Position numbers and translations under genes: made by a program. The notes beneath the pieces were generated by a model that made no database searches, had not been told where the DNA came from, and was given only the letters and a program-made list of their open reading frames with translations. From contig JAUCEP010000002.1 of the NCBI GenBank assembly GCA_030348875.1, forward strand, positions 2,001,001 through 2,065,000: a stretch of 64,000 nucleotides of DNA. The letters run 5' to 3'. Origin of the DNA: Ureibacillus composti (GTDB taxonomy: Bacteria; Bacillota; Bacilli; Bacillales_A; Planococcaceae). Below are positions 1-9,446 of the stretch, piece by piece (the stretch's first letter is position 1; each line of letters starts with the position of its first letter).

Positions 1-60
1 TTCCTGATGTAACCAAATGTTAATAATAATTAAGAGTGCTAGATGGAGAGGGAAACTATT

Positions 61-822
61 ATGTATAAATTAGATCACATTGTTCATTTTGTTAATAAAC
101 CTGAACAACTAGTTGAAGAAACAAAAAAAATCGGCCTTCACACAGTAGAAGGTGGGAAACATGAAATTTGGGGCACCTATAATTCATTATGCTACTTTGG
201 TCTATCTTACATTGAATTTATAGGGATTTTCGATAAGGAGTTAGTTGAGAAATCTGCTTTAGTGCCGTACACATTACATGCGTCATACATAAAAAGAAAT
301 CGACAAAATGGGTTTACACGTTTGGCGATCAGAACAAATGAAATTGAGAAGGATGCTGAAAAATTTCGTGCTGCAGGACTTGAAGTATATGGACCTGAGA
401 CATTTTCAAGAACTCGACCAGATGGTACGGTTTTGACTTGGAAACTTCTCCATTTTGGTAAAAAGAATCTTCCTTTAGATTATCCATTCTTTATTCAATG
501 GGAAGGTGCTGATGAAGAGCGTTATAGCGAATTAGAGAAAAGTGGGACGATTGCAGAACATCCACTTGGAAATTTAAAAGTGGAGGAAATCTCCTATGCA
601 GTTGAAGATTTATCTGTTGCAAAAGAATGGGCACAATTATTTGATTTTGAGTTTGAAGAGGGCGACTCGTTTATTAAATTAAATGCGTCAAATTGTATTT
701 TTGGATTTTATCAAAATCAGAAAGAAAAACAACAAAACGAAATTTTCGAAGTTACGATTTCTGGAGCGAATGAAGAAAAAGTAGTAGTAATTGAAAAAGC
801 ATACTATAAATTTATCAAATAA
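61..822 (+). CDS. VOC/glyoxalase-like domain protein
   Basis: A 253-residue protein that begins MYKLDHIVHFV, the usual opening strand and metal-ligand His of the vicinal-oxygen-chelate fold, and continues with a long glyoxalase-like domain (residues about 1-170) and a shorter second half starting near VEEISYAVEDL. Start 61 is chosen over the upstream in-frame ATG at 43 because GGAGAGGG at 45-52 lies 8 bases ahead of it. Family members bind a divalent metal and act on small thiol or ring substrates, but nothing here identifies the substrate. It ends 22 bases before the next gene and may be co-transcribed with it. Confidence 0.8.
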   Translation: MYKLDHIVHFVNKPEQLVEETKKIGLHTVEGGKHEIWGTYNSLCYFGLSYIEFIGIFDKELVEKSALVPYTLHASYIKRNRQNGFTRLAIRTNEIEKDAEKFRAAGLEVYGPETFSRTRPDGTVLTWKLLHFGKKNLPLDYPFFIQWEGADEERYSELEKSGTIAEHPLGNLKVEEISYAVEDLSVAKEWAQLFDFEFEEGDSFIKLNASNCIFGFYQNQKEKQQNEIFEVTISGANEEKVVVIEKAYYKFIK

Positions 823-844
823 AAGAATGAAATAGGGGGATCTA

Positions 845-2014
845 TTGAATTTTAAAACTCACATTATATCTATAATTTATTCGATTATGATATTGGGCGT
901 CTTATCTTTTTTTACTTTCTTCTTATTGTTTTTCTTTACTTTGTTTGGACAAATCCATTATATAAGCCTGATTATAACCATAGCCATATTAATATACGTT
1001 CTACTACTGGCTAAAGTTTTTCAATTTTTGAATACAAAAAAACGTAAAAAGGTATTTGGAGTTGTAGCAATTGTAGCCATTCTACTCTCTTCAATTCTAC
1101 CAATCTATCATACATTGGACGCAAAAATCCCAACTGTTGATGCAGAGGTGAGTATCTATGATTATATTCCATACACTCACGATTCAAAAGTTGTAACATT
1201 AGATGAAAAATCGACTTTGCAACTATCTGGAACTTTACCAAAAATTGATGGGGCAACAGCACTTTATCCGCTGTACTCTGCCATTGTTCAAGCAACGTAT
1301 CCAGAAAAGCAATATGAACCGTACGATAGTGAAATCATGGTAAATACTACGCCAAATGCATATGACAACTTATTTAATGGTACTGTTGATATGATTTTTG
1401 TTGCTGCTCCATCAAAATCACAAATGAATAAAGCAGAGGAACTGGGCCTTGAGCTTGAACTAACTCCAATAGGTAGGGAAGCGTTTGTATTTTTTGTTCA
1501 TCAAAAAAATTCGATTAATGGGTTAACGATGCATCAAATTAAAGATATTTATTCTGGAAAAGTAAGTAATTGGAAAGAAGTTGGTGGTGCTAATGATTCT
1601 ATACGTGCATTTCAACGTCCTGAAGAAAGTGGTTCACAAACAGCCCTTCAATCTCTGATGGGAGATACTCCTATTATGGAAGCGCCAACTGAAAATATAG
1701 CCTCGGGAATGGGTGGCATTATTAATCAAGTTGCTCAATATAAAAATTATAAGAATGCAATTGGATTTACTTTCCGGTTCTATTCCACTGACATGGTAAG
1801 AAATGACCAAATAAAATTGTTAAGAATCAATGGAGTTGAGCCAACAAAAGAAACTATACGAAATGGTGAATATCCAATTACATCTGAATTTTATATCGTA
1901 ACAGCTGGAACAAAAAATCCAAATGTGGAGAAATTGATCGATTGGGTGCTTTCGCAACAAGGACAACAATTAATAGAAAAAGTTGGTTATGTGCCTCTAG
2001 GAAAAACTGATTGA
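845..2014 (+). CDS. Membrane-tethered PstS-like substrate-binding protein
   Basis: 389 residues. Three hydrophobic segments (about residues 5-35, 38-60 and 70-90) precede a periplasmic-binding-protein-type domain of the phosphate-binding PstS family: the motif DGATALYPLY near residue 135, then VGGANDSIRAFQRPEESGSQTAL, a typical oxyanion loop, and a C-terminal VEKLIDWVLSQQGQQLIEKVGYVPL. Normal PstS is a lipoprotein with one signal peptide; here the binding domain hangs from a multi-pass anchor and no lipobox is seen. Start is TTG at 845 after AGGGGGAT. No pstCAB genes follow, so it may be a sensor or scavenger rather than an ABC component. Ligand phosphate is inferred. Confidence 0.75.
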   Translation: MNFKTHIISIIYSIMILGVLSFFTFFLLFFFTLFGQIHYISLIITIAILIYVLLLAKVFQFLNTKKRKKVFGVVAIVAILLSSILPIYHTLDAKIPTVDAEVSIYDYIPYTHDSKVVTLDEKSTLQLSGTLPKIDGATALYPLYSAIVQATYPEKQYEPYDSEIMVNTTPNAYDNLFNGTVDMIFVAAPSKSQMNKAEELGLELELTPIGREAFVFFVHQKNSINGLTMHQIKDIYSGKVSNWKEVGGANDSIRAFQRPEESGSQTALQSLMGDTPIMEAPTENIASGMGGIINQVAQYKNYKNAIGFTFRFYSTDMVRNDQIKLLRINGVEPTKETIRNGEYPITSEFYIVTAGTKNPNVEKLIDWVLSQQGQQLIEKVGYVPLGKTD

Positions 2015-2037
2015 TTTAACTTACTCAAACAATAAAT

Positions 2038-2080
2038 AAAGCTAGCCATTTTAGAATTGTTGGCTAGCTTTGTATTTATT
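2038..2080 (+). terminator. Hairpin terminator after the PstS-like gene
   Basis: Inverted repeat AAAGCTAGCCA (2038-2048) and TGGCTAGCTTT (2061-2071) separated by 12 bases, followed by a T-rich tail. It lies 23 bases after the stop codon. Confidence 0.8.
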
Positions 2081-2092
2081 ATTTATCTTCAT

Positions 2093-2123
2093 AAAAAAAC
2101 CAGCCTTGCAAATTGGGACTGGA
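2093..2123 (-). terminator. Terminator of the cold-shock gene
   Basis: On the minus strand CCAGTCC and GGCTGG pair around a short loop and are followed by seven Ts (2093-2099 on the plus strand are As), just beyond the cold-shock stop codon. Confidence 0.75.
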
Positions 2124-2130
2124 TGGTAAT

Positions 2131-2331
2131 TTATAATTTCAATACGTTGGTGGCTTGTGGACCTCGGTTTCCTTCTACTAGATTGAACGAAACTGCCTGT
2201 CCCTCTTCTAGTGTTTTGAATCCTTCTTCTCTGATACCAGTGAAATGAACGAAAACGTCTTCGCCATCATTGCTTTCTATAAAACCATAGCCCTTCTCAT
2301 TACTGAACCATTTGACTTTTCCTTGGTGCAT
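2131..2331 (-). CDS. Cold-shock protein, CspA/CspB family
   Basis: 66 residues, the full size of a single-domain cold-shock protein. RNP1 is seen as KGYGFIE and RNP2 as VFVHF; these bind single-stranded RNA and DNA and keep mRNA unfolded at low temperature. GGAGGA lies 10 bases before the ATG. A consensus sigma-A promoter upstream gives a leader of about 65 bases. Which of the several Bacillales csp paralogues this is cannot be told from sequence alone. Confidence 0.95.
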   Translation of the reverse strand: MHQGKVKWFSNEKGYGFIESNDGEDVFVHFTGIREEGFKTLEEGQAVSFNLVEGNRGPQATNVLKL

Positions 2332-2402
2332 AGAGGCGTTTTCCTCCTATTCGTATTAAAATGGCATCCGATTAATTGAGAAAATTAGACAATTACGTAT
2401 AA

Positions 2403-2431
2403 ATTATACATCAGTTATCTAATGTTGTCAA
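2403..2431 (-). promoter_or_regulatory. Consensus sigma-A promoter of the csp gene
   Basis: Read on the minus strand: TTGACA (plus 2426-2431), 17-base spacer, TATAAT (plus 2403-2408). Both hexamers are perfect. It overlaps a palindrome TTGTCAA-N4-TTGACAA at 2425-2442, whose right half could also serve a plus-strand promoter for the formate ligase gene. Confidence 0.8.
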
Positions 2432-2526
2432 CATTTTGACAATTATAAAAAGTGGATAATGAAATCCATTAAAAGTGATAAGCTATTAGAGTAACAAGAA
2501 ATAATTGAAAGTAGGTAAATTACTTC

Positions 2527-4200
2527 ATGACAACCTTAAAACCACTCTCAGATTTAGAAATTGCGCGAAATGCCAATATGAAACCAATAACTGAAATAGC
2601 GGAAAAAGCACAAATACCGCTCGATGCAATAGAACAATACGGACGATATAAGGCTAAAATTGATACAAATCAAATTAATTTAGATCCAACAGGTAAAATT
2701 GTTTTAGTCACAGCAACGAGTCCAACTCCTGCAGGTGAAGGTAAATCAACAGTAACTGTAGGATTAGCAGATGCACTAAAACGACTTGAACAAAAAGTGA
2801 TTGTAGCATTAAGAGAGCCATCATTAGGACCTGTAATGGGTATTAAGGGTGGAGCCACTGGTGGAGGCTACGCGCAAGTTTTACCTATGGATGATATAAA
2901 TTTGCATTTTACAGGAGATTTGCATGCCATAACTACGGCAAATAATGCCTTAGCAGCTCTCATTGATAATCATATACATCAGGGGAATGAATTAAACATT
3001 GACCCTAGAAGAATTATTTGGAAAAGGGTAATGGATTTAAATGATCGTGCCCTTCGAAATGTATTAGTTGGATTAGGGGGACCGACACAAGGTGTTCCTA
3101 GAGAAGACGGTTTTGATATTACCGTTGCATCTGAAATTATGGCTATTTTCTGTTTAGCGACAAGTATTGAAGATTTGAAGGTACGGTTAGCGAATATCCT
3201 AATTGGTTACACATATGCGAAAGAACCAGTATTTGTTCGAGATTTAGGTGTTGAGGGTGCGCTTACTCTATTACTAAAAGATGCTTTTAAACCAAATTTG
3301 GTGCAAACAATTGAAGGGACTCCAGCCATAATTCACGGTGGTCCATTTGCAAACATTGCCCATGGATGTAACTCAATTGCTGCAACTCAAACTGCACGCA
3401 AGCTAGCTGATATCGTTGTAACAGAAGCTGGTTTTGGTGCTGATTTAGGTGCAGAAAAATTTATGGATATTAAGTCTCGACAAGGTGGATTTGGACCTGA
3501 TGCCGTCGTGATTGTAGCGACAATTCGTGCGCTAAAAATGCATGGTGGTGTGGCCAAAAATAATTTGGTTGAAGAAAATGTACCAGCATTAACAGTTGGA
3601 ATCGGGAACTTAGAAAAACATATTGAGACAGTCCGACAGTTTGGAGTTGAACCTATTGTGGCTTTAAATCGCTTCATTACGGACACTGAGGAAGAAATTC
3701 AAACAGTTTTACAATGGGCACAAAAACATCAAATTCGTATTGCTCGTACAAATGTGTGGGAAGAAGGTGGGGCAGGTGGAATCGAACTTGCGAATCATGT
3801 TTTGGAGGTACTCGCACAGCCTCAAAATTTTGCACCTATATATGACTTAACCGATTCGATCGAACAAAAAATTAACACAATTGTACAAAAAGTTTACGGT
3901 GGTAAGGGTGTACAATTTACAGATCGTGCTCGGAAACAACTTGAACAAATTGAAAAATTCGGTTGGGACGCACTACCCGTATGTATGGCAAAAACTCAAT
4001 ATTCCTTATCTGACCAACCAAACTTATTAGGAAGACCTGAAGGATTCACCATTACTGTTCGTGAAATCATTCCCAAGTTGGGTGCAGGATTCCTCGTTTG
4101 CTTAACAGGGGAAATTATGACGATGCCTGGTTTACCAAAACAACCTGCAGCACTAAAAATGGACGTAGCAGAAGATGGAAGTGCAATTGGATTATTCTAA
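2527..4200 (+). CDS. fhs: Formate-tetrahydrofolate ligase
   Basis: 557 residues, the normal length. Catalyses ATP-dependent formylation of tetrahydrofolate to 10-formyl-THF in one-carbon metabolism, in the cytoplasm. The P-loop-like TPAGEGKST near residue 66 and the internal [19 protein letters not shown] and [13 protein letters not shown] stretches are hallmarks of the family, and the C-terminal PGLPKQPAA is conserved. Stands alone between a divergent cold-shock gene and a strong terminator. Confidence 0.97.
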   Translation: MTTLKPLSDLEIARNANMKPITEIAEKAQIPLDAIEQYGRYKAKIDTNQINLDPTGKIVLVTATSPTPAGEGKSTVTVGLADALKRLEQKVIVALREPSLGPVMGIKGGATGGGYAQVLPMDDINLHFTGDLHAITTANNALAALIDNHIHQGNELNIDPRRIIWKRVMDLNDRALRNVLVGLGGPTQGVPREDGFDITVASEIMAIFCLATSIEDLKVRLANILIGYTYAKEPVFVRDLGVEGALTLLLKDAFKPNLVQTIEGTPAIIHGGPFANIAHGCNSIAATQTARKLADIVVTEAGFGADLGAEKFMDIKSRQGGFGPDAVVIVATIRALKMHGGVAKNNLVEENVPALTVGIGNLEKHIETVRQFGVEPIVALNRFITDTEEEIQTVLQWAQKHQIRIARTNVWEEGGAGGIELANHVLEVLAQPQNFAPIYDLTDSIEQKINTIVQKVYGGKGVQFTDRARKQLEQIEKFGWDALPVCMAKTQYSLSDQPNLLGRPEGFTITVREIIPKLGAGFLVCLTGEIMTMPGLPKQPAALKMDVAEDGSAIGLF

Positions 4201-4220
4201 TAAAATTATTATGTAAAGTA

Positions 4221-4253
4221 AAAAAATCTGGCCATAGTTGGCCAGATTTTTTT
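4221..4253 (+). terminator. Terminator of fhs
   Basis: Near-perfect hairpin, AAAAATCTGGCCA (4222-4234) with TGGCCAGATTTTT from 4239, ending in a run of seven Ts. Confidence 0.9.
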
Positions 4254-4544
4254 CGATTTTGTGGCTAAAAGGGAATAATATAAAGAAATAAATGGAGTGA
4301 TTTTTTTATTGTATTGAAGCCGTATATTAGAAAGAAAAACTTGTCTAAAAACATGTTGGTGAAATGTGATTGGAAAACTCCAGAAGACAGTATTTTTACA
4401 TATTAAACATATGAAATTTCTGAAAAATAAAACTTTAATTAAACGCATATTTAGTATAGCCTGAAAGAATGAATTATGTCATACTATAAAAGGTTTTTAA
4501 CAACAAAGCTTGATAGGATAACAACTATATATTTTTTTAGCAAT

Positions 4545-4558
4545 GTGGAACCGGTTTC
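4545..4558 (+). promoter_or_regulatory. LacI-type operator 1 upstream of rbsR
   Basis: TGGAACCGGTTTCA, a one-mismatch copy of the perfect palindrome 68 bases downstream. The central CG and the spacing are those of LacI/GalR-family operators; it also fits the CcpA cre consensus with one mismatch, so both RbsR and CcpA are candidates. Confidence 0.7.
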
Positions 4559-4612
4559 ATAAAAAATATATCAGTCAATTAATCAATGTAAGAGATGCTT
4601 TTAACACTAATA

Positions 4613-4626
4613 TGGAACCGGTTCCA
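4613..4626 (+). promoter_or_regulatory. LacI-type operator 2 upstream of rbsR
   Basis: TGGAACCGGTTCCA is a perfect 14-base palindrome directly overlapping a TAATAT -10-like hexamer at 4608-4613 and ending 37 bases before the rbsR start. Together with operator 1 this suggests autoregulation of the ribose operon, possibly with a DNA loop. Confidence 0.75.
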
Positions 4627-4663
4627 CATTAGTATGGCATATTGTTTCGAAATGAGTGAATAC

Positions 4664-5647
4664 ATGGCGAATATAAGTGATGTTGCAAAATATGCAAATG
4701 TATCAGTATCGACGGTATCTAGATATTTAAATGGGAAAGGATATGTCGGAGAAAAATCTCGAAAAGCAATTGAACATGCTATTCAAGAATTAAATTACGT
4801 ACCTAATGAAGTGGCTAGATCTTTATCAACAAGGCAGTCAGATTTAATTGGGTTAATTATTCCGGATATTAAGAATCCTTTCTTTCCAGAGTTGGCTAGA
4901 GCAGTAGAGGACACTGCTTTTAAATATGGATATACAGTTATTCTTTGTAACTCTGATGAACAATTAGAAAAAGAGCGGCATTACTTGCAAGCATTAACGA
5001 AAAAATATGTAGCAGGAATTATAATAACTTCTCTTTTTCAATATGAATCGAATCCGATTTCAAACATTCCAGTAGTAGCATTGGACCGTCCGATTAATAT
5101 GGACATTCCAACAGTTACAACTAACAATATTGAAGGTGCAAAAATTGGAGCCAATCATTTAATTGATTGTGGAGCTACTAAACTGCTTTATATGAAGGGT
5201 CCTGTAAATATTACTTCATCAGAGGAAAGACTTGAAGGGTATTTACAAGCAATACAAGGAAAAGGAATAGAATCACATCTTATTGAAAGTCCATTTGAAT
5301 TTGAAGCTGCGGAGGCTATTGCATTTGAATATTTACAAAAAAACCCCTCAATTAATGGGATTTTTGCAAGTAGTGATGCTTCAGCCATTGGTGCGATGAA
5401 AGCAGCCCTTCGGTTAAATAAAAAAGTTCCAGAAGATCTTCAAATTGTTGGTTTTGATGGTATTCAAATTGGGAATGTTGTTACACCTACTTTAACAACG
5501 GTAGCTCAAAATATTTATGAACTTGGAGAAACGGCTACAGAGATGTTGATAAAACAAATTGAGGGGAAAACATTACCTTGTACCTCAGTGTATATCAATC
5601 CTCAACTAATAGAGAGAGAAACAACGAAAAAGGAGCATAAAAGGTGA
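4664..5647 (+). CDS. rbsR: LacI-family ribose operon repressor
   Basis: 327 residues from ATG 4664. The N-terminus MANISDVAKYANVSVSTVSR is the LacI helix-turn-helix followed by the hinge helix (YVPNEVARSLSTRQSDLIGL); residues 60-327 form a sugar-binding-protein-like effector domain. An in-frame ATG at 4652 and others upstream are possible, but they sit in or near the operators and none has a good ribosome site; 4664 aligns with family starts. Its stop codon overlaps the GTG of rbsK. It probably represses this operon through the two sites upstream and is released by ribose or a derivative. Confidence 0.9.
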   Translation: MANISDVAKYANVSVSTVSRYLNGKGYVGEKSRKAIEHAIQELNYVPNEVARSLSTRQSDLIGLIIPDIKNPFFPELARAVEDTAFKYGYTVILCNSDEQLEKERHYLQALTKKYVAGIIITSLFQYESNPISNIPVVALDRPINMDIPTVTTNNIEGAKIGANHLIDCGATKLLYMKGPVNITSSEERLEGYLQAIQGKGIESHLIESPFEFEAAEAIAFEYLQKNPSINGIFASSDASAIGAMKAALRLNKKVPEDLQIVGFDGIQIGNVVTPTLTTVAQNIYELGETATEMLIKQIEGKTLPCTSVYINPQLIERETTKKEHKR

Positions 5648-6519
5648 TTACAGTTATTGGTAGTATCAATATGGATATTGTAGTTCAAACAAACATTTTT
5701 CCGAAACAAGGAGAAACTGTACTAGGTGAATTATTTAAAACAATTCCAGGTGGAAAAGGTGCAAACCAAGCAATTGCAGCCTCTAGATTAGGGAGTAATG
5801 TGCAGATGGTCGGGGCAGTAGGTCAAGATAGTTTTGGTACAGAATTATATCAGAACTTAATAAATGAAAACATTAATGTAACAGGCGTTACAAAAACAAA
5901 AAACACTACTGGAATTGCAAATATTTTATTACACGAAAATGATAACCGAATTATCGTTGTGCCCGGTGCTAACTTTGACGTTAGTAAAGAAATGGTTGAT
6001 GACAATTTAGATATGATTAAACAAAGCAAACTAGTTATGCTTCAATTAGAAATACCGGTTGAAACGATTGAATACGTTTTAAGTTTGTGTGAAGACTATC
6101 AGGTTCCAGTATTATTGAATCCAGCTCCTGCAGGAAATTTCAAAAAGGAATGGATTGAAAAAGTTACATATTTAACTCCAAATGAAACAGAATGTGAAGA
6201 AATTTTTGGAGCCAATTTTGAAACGGTATTATCACAATATCCAAATAAAATCATTGTGACATTGGGTAGTGAAGGTGCGGCTTACAGCGATGGAAAGAAT
6301 ATTGTTCGTGTCCCTGGCTTTAAAACAACTGCCGTAGATACGACAGGAGCAGGTGATACATTTAACGGTGCACTTGCATATGCCATTTGCTCGGGCACTG
6401 ATTTGAAAGACGCGGTTCGATTCGCGAATATTGCTGCATCAATATCTGTTGAAAAGTTTGGTGCACAGGGCGGAATGCCTAATCTTGAATCAGTAAAAAT
6501 GCGCCTAGGAGGAAATTAA
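5644..6519 (+). CDS. rbsK: Ribokinase
   Basis: 291 residues, PfkB family. Phosphorylates D-ribose to ribose-5-phosphate with ATP. Visible motifs: GSINMDIVV at the N-terminus, PGGKGANQAIAASRLG (PfkB signature 1, about residue 37) and DTTGAGDTFNGALAY (signature 2, about residue 233, with the catalytic Asp). GTG start with AAGGAG nine bases upstream; the start overlaps the rbsR stop. Confidence 0.96.
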   Translation: MITVIGSINMDIVVQTNIFPKQGETVLGELFKTIPGGKGANQAIAASRLGSNVQMVGAVGQDSFGTELYQNLINENINVTGVTKTKNTTGIANILLHENDNRIIVVPGANFDVSKEMVDDNLDMIKQSKLVMLQLEIPVETIEYVLSLCEDYQVPVLLNPAPAGNFKKEWIEKVTYLTPNETECEEIFGANFETVLSQYPNKIIVTLGSEGAAYSDGKNIVRVPGFKTTAVDTTGAGDTFNGALAYAICSGTDLKDAVRFANIAASISVEKFGAQGGMPNLESVKMRLGGN

Positions 6520-6909
6520 ATGAAAAAGCATGGCATTCTAAATAGAGAATTAGCTGGCCGCTTTGCAAAATTAGGTCATACAGATCGAATTGTTATTGCA
6601 GATTGCGGTTTACCCATCCCCGATGGTGTTCCATGTATTGATTTAGCTTATAAATTAGGTGAACCTTCATTTCTTTCAATTTTAGAAGTGGTGTTAGAAG
6701 ACTTAGTTGTAGAAGCAACCGTCGTTGCGGAAGAAGTTAAAACAAAAAATGAAAGAGTATCTTCTTATCTAGAAGAGAAACTTTCATCCATTGAATATGT
6801 CTCACATGAAGAATTCAAAAAATTAACGAAGGAAGCAAAATTAATTATTCGTACTGGAGAAACAACTCCCTATGCTAATGTGATTTTACAATGTGGTGTC
6901 ATTTTTTAA
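6520..6909 (+). CDS. rbsD: D-ribose pyranase
   Basis: 129 residues, normal size. Interconverts the beta-pyranose and furanose forms of ribose so that the kinase can use it. [20 protein letters not shown] with the catalytic His, and C-terminal [17 protein letters not shown], are typical. It starts immediately after the rbsK stop. Confidence 0.95.
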   Translation: MKKHGILNRELAGRFAKLGHTDRIVIADCGLPIPDGVPCIDLAYKLGEPSFLSILEVVLEDLVVEATVVAEEVKTKNERVSSYLEEKLSSIEYVSHEEFKKLTKEAKLIIRTGETTPYANVILQCGVIF

Positions 6910-6935
6910 CTTAATCAAGAGAGAATAACTTTCGA

Positions 6936-6975
6936 AGTGTGAACAGTGTCTAGCTACAGGCGCCTTGCGCTTTCT
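6936..6975. repeat. Fragment of a dispersed intergenic repeat
   Basis: Between rbsD and rbsA lies GTGTCTAGCTACAGGCGCC followed by TTGCGC. From memory, this resembles the start of a short repeat widely scattered in Bacillaceae genomes (GTGTCTAGCTCCAGCGCC). Only one copy is seen in this window, so the call rests on recall. Confidence 0.4.
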
Positions 6976-7009
6976 AATACGGAAATGAAAATAGAAGGTG
7001 AATGAAACA

Positions 7010-8506
7010 ATGATAGAAATGTCGGGAATCTCAAAAGCATTTAGCGGCAATGTCGTCTTGGACAAAGTAGAGTTCAAATTAGCTGATGGTGAAATTCATG
7101 CATTAATGGGGGAAAATGGTGCTGGAAAATCTACTATGATGAAAATCTTGAGTGGTATTTATACAAAAGATTCAGGAAACATCAAAGTGGATGGACAACT
7201 AGTTAACTTTAAATCTCCAAAAGATGCGGAAAAACTGGGTATTCATGTGATTCATCAAGAGTTAAATATATTGCCAGATTTAACAGTAGTACAGAACTTG
7301 TTTTTAGGAAAAGAAAAAACCTATGGCAAAACTGGAATTTTAAAAAATCGCGAAATGGAAAAGGAAGCTGCGGAACTGCTTTCAAAATTAGGGTTTAATA
7401 TTAATCCTAAAAAACGTGCAGGAGATTTATCAGTTGGGCAGCAACAAATTATTGAAATAGCTAAAGCTATTGCTAGTGAAGCCAAATATATTGTAATGGA
7501 TGAGCCAACAGCTGCATTAACTGATCGCGAAATTGAAACATTATTTAAAACGGTTCGTGAACTAAAAGAAAAAGGCATTTCTTTCGTATATATTTCTCAC
7601 AGAATGGAAGAGATTTTTGCAATCTGTGATCGAATTACAATTTTACGAGATGGCCAGTATATCGGTGTTCGTAATATTCCAGTAACTACTTTTGACGAAA
7701 TAGTAGAAATGATGGTTGGCCGTGAACTTGGTGAACGTTTCCCTACACGTCAGTGTGAAATTGGGGTTACGAAACTTGAAGTCCGTAACTTAAGTGTAAA
7801 TGGATTATTTGAAAATATTTCATTTACAGTTAAAAAAGGTGAGGTCCTTGGTGTAGCTGGTTTAATGGGAGCAGGTCGTACGGAAGTTGCTCAAACCATT
7901 TTCGGCTATCGGAAAGCAAGTAATGGTGAAGTGTTCATTGATGGAAAGAAAGTTTCGATTAAATCACCAATCGATGCCATGAAATATGGTATTGGTTTTG
8001 TGACAGAAGACAGAAAAACACAAGGATTAGTTCTCGATTTTTCAATTCAGGAAAATATCGCATTAGCAAATCTTGAAAAATGCTCGTCTTCTGGTGTGAT
8101 CAACAAATCGAAACAACAGTCAATGGTTACAAAGTATATTGAAGAATTAAAAATTCGCACTTCGGGACCAGAACAATCGGCGAAATCATTAAGTGGTGGA
8201 AATCAGCAAAAAGTCGTTATTGCGAAATGGTTAGGAACTGAACCAGAAATTCTAATATTAGATGAACCAACCCGAGGCGTAGACATCGGGGCCAAAAAAG
8301 AAATCTATCACATTATTAATAAGTTAGCAGAATCAGGTGTCGCGATTCTTATGATCTCTTCGGAACTACCTGAAGTAATTGGCGTAGCAGATCGTGTCAT
8401 TGTCATGCAAGAAGGAAAGCTAACAGGTGAAGTAATGAAAAAAGAAATGACACAAGAAATCATTATGCACTATGCAACAGGAGGGGAAAAAGTTGGTCAA
8501 TTATAA
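7010..8506 (+). CDS. rbsA: Ribose ABC importer, ATP-binding protein
   Basis: 498 residues with two tandem ABC domains, as in all sugar importers of the RbsA/MglA class. First domain: Walker [10 protein letters not shown] near residue 35, signature LSVGQQQ, Walker B YIVMDEP. Second domain: degenerate Walker [10 protein letters not shown], signature [21 protein letters not shown] 7010 is preferred over GTG 6998 because GAAGGTG sits nine bases upstream. The final 14 bases overlap the probable rbsC start. Confidence 0.96.
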   Translation: MIEMSGISKAFSGNVVLDKVEFKLADGEIHALMGENGAGKSTMMKILSGIYTKDSGNIKVDGQLVNFKSPKDAEKLGIHVIHQELNILPDLTVVQNLFLGKEKTYGKTGILKNREMEKEAAELLSKLGFNINPKKRAGDLSVGQQQIIEIAKAIASEAKYIVMDEPTAALTDREIETLFKTVRELKEKGISFVYISHRMEEIFAICDRITILRDGQYIGVRNIPVTTFDEIVEMMVGRELGERFPTRQCEIGVTKLEVRNLSVNGLFENISFTVKKGEVLGVAGLMGAGRTEVAQTIFGYRKASNGEVFIDGKKVSIKSPIDAMKYGIGFVTEDRKTQGLVLDFSIQENIALANLEKCSSSGVINKSKQQSMVTKYIEELKIRTSGPEQSAKSLSGGNQQKVVIAKWLGTEPEILILDEPTRGVDIGAKKEIYHIINKLAESGVAILMISSELPEVIGVADRVIVMQEGKLTGEVMKKEMTQEIIMHYATGGEKVGQL

Positions 8507-9434
8507 AAATAAAGAGTTGTTAACGAAACTTGGACCACTTTTCGGTTTATTACTACTAATTATTATCGTTTCAATCTTAAATCCAAATTTCTTATCGATT
8601 GCAAATATATTTAACGTTCTACGACAAGTTTCAATTAGTGCAATTATTGCACTTGGAATGACGTTTGTTATTTTAACAGGTGGAATTGATTTATCAGTCG
8701 GGTCAACGCTTGCACTTACTGGGGCTGTTGCAGCAAGCTTACTTGCAGGTGGTACCGACCCATTTGTAGCTATGGGAATAGCACTAGTACTTGGTTTATT
8801 ATTAGGGGCAGTTAATGGTGTAATCATTACAAAAGGGAAAGTTGCACCCTTCATTGCAACTCTAGCAACTATGACAATTTATCGTGGATTAACTTTAGTT
8901 TTTACAGATGGTAAACCAATTTCTAATTTAGGTGATCATTACACATTCCAATTATTCGGTAAAGGATACTTCTTAGGTTTCCCAGTACCAGTTGTAACAA
9001 TGGTTATTTCATTTATTGTTTTATACTTTATTTTACAAAAAACAACATTCGGTCGTCGTGTGTATGCAGTAGGTGGGAACGAAGAAGCAGCGAAATTATC
9101 AGGTATCAATGCTGATCGTGTGAAAATTGCGGTATATGCGATTACTGGTTTCTTAGCAGCATTATCAGCTTTAATTCTTACATCTCGTTTAAATTCGGCA
9201 CAACCAACAGCAGGGGAATCTTATGAATTAGATGCCATCGCTGCTGTAGTTTTAGGTGGTACAAGCTTAAATGGTGGTAAAGGATGGATTTTCGGTACAT
9301 TAATCGGTGCACTGATTATCGGTGTATTGAATAACGGTATGAATTTAATCGGTGTATCTTCTTTCTGGCAACAAGTTGTGAAAGGGATAGTTATTTTACT
9401 TGCGGTTTTATTAGACCGTAAAAAAACTGCATAA
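8493..9434 (+). CDS. rbsC: Ribose ABC importer, permease
   Basis: 313 residues, highly hydrophobic with 8-10 membrane segments. The conserved permease stretch [17 protein letters not shown] is present near residue 55 and [14 protein letters not shown], the coupling region that meets RbsA, near 185. Start is taken as TTG 8493 with GGAGGGG six to ten bases ahead, inside the rbsA end; an in-frame ATG at 8472 lies before that ribosome site. Confidence 0.95.
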   Translation: MVNYKNKELLTKLGPLFGLLLLIIIVSILNPNFLSIANIFNVLRQVSISAIIALGMTFVILTGGIDLSVGSTLALTGAVAASLLAGGTDPFVAMGIALVLGLLLGAVNGVIITKGKVAPFIATLATMTIYRGLTLVFTDGKPISNLGDHYTFQLFGKGYFLGFPVPVVTMVISFIVLYFILQKTTFGRRVYAVGGNEEAAKLSGINADRVKIAVYAITGFLAALSALILTSRLNSAQPTAGESYELDAIAAVVLGGTSLNGGKGWIFGTLIGALIIGVLNNGMNLIGVSSFWQQVVKGIVILLAVLLDRKKTA

Positions 9435-9446
9435 GGAGTGCAAAAC

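Larger units (their letters stand above)
4254..4663. other. Intergenic region fhs-rbsR
   Basis: 410 bases without a credible gene. It holds the two LacI-type operators listed separately. A minus-strand reading frame at 4209-4448 has no ribosome site, runs across the fhs terminator and has no recognisable composition, so it is not called. Confidence 0.7.

Noticed and set aside
4209-4448. 79-codon minus-strand frame with a hydrophobic look
   Set aside because: No ribosome site, runs into the fhs terminator, and its composition is that of an AT-rich gap.
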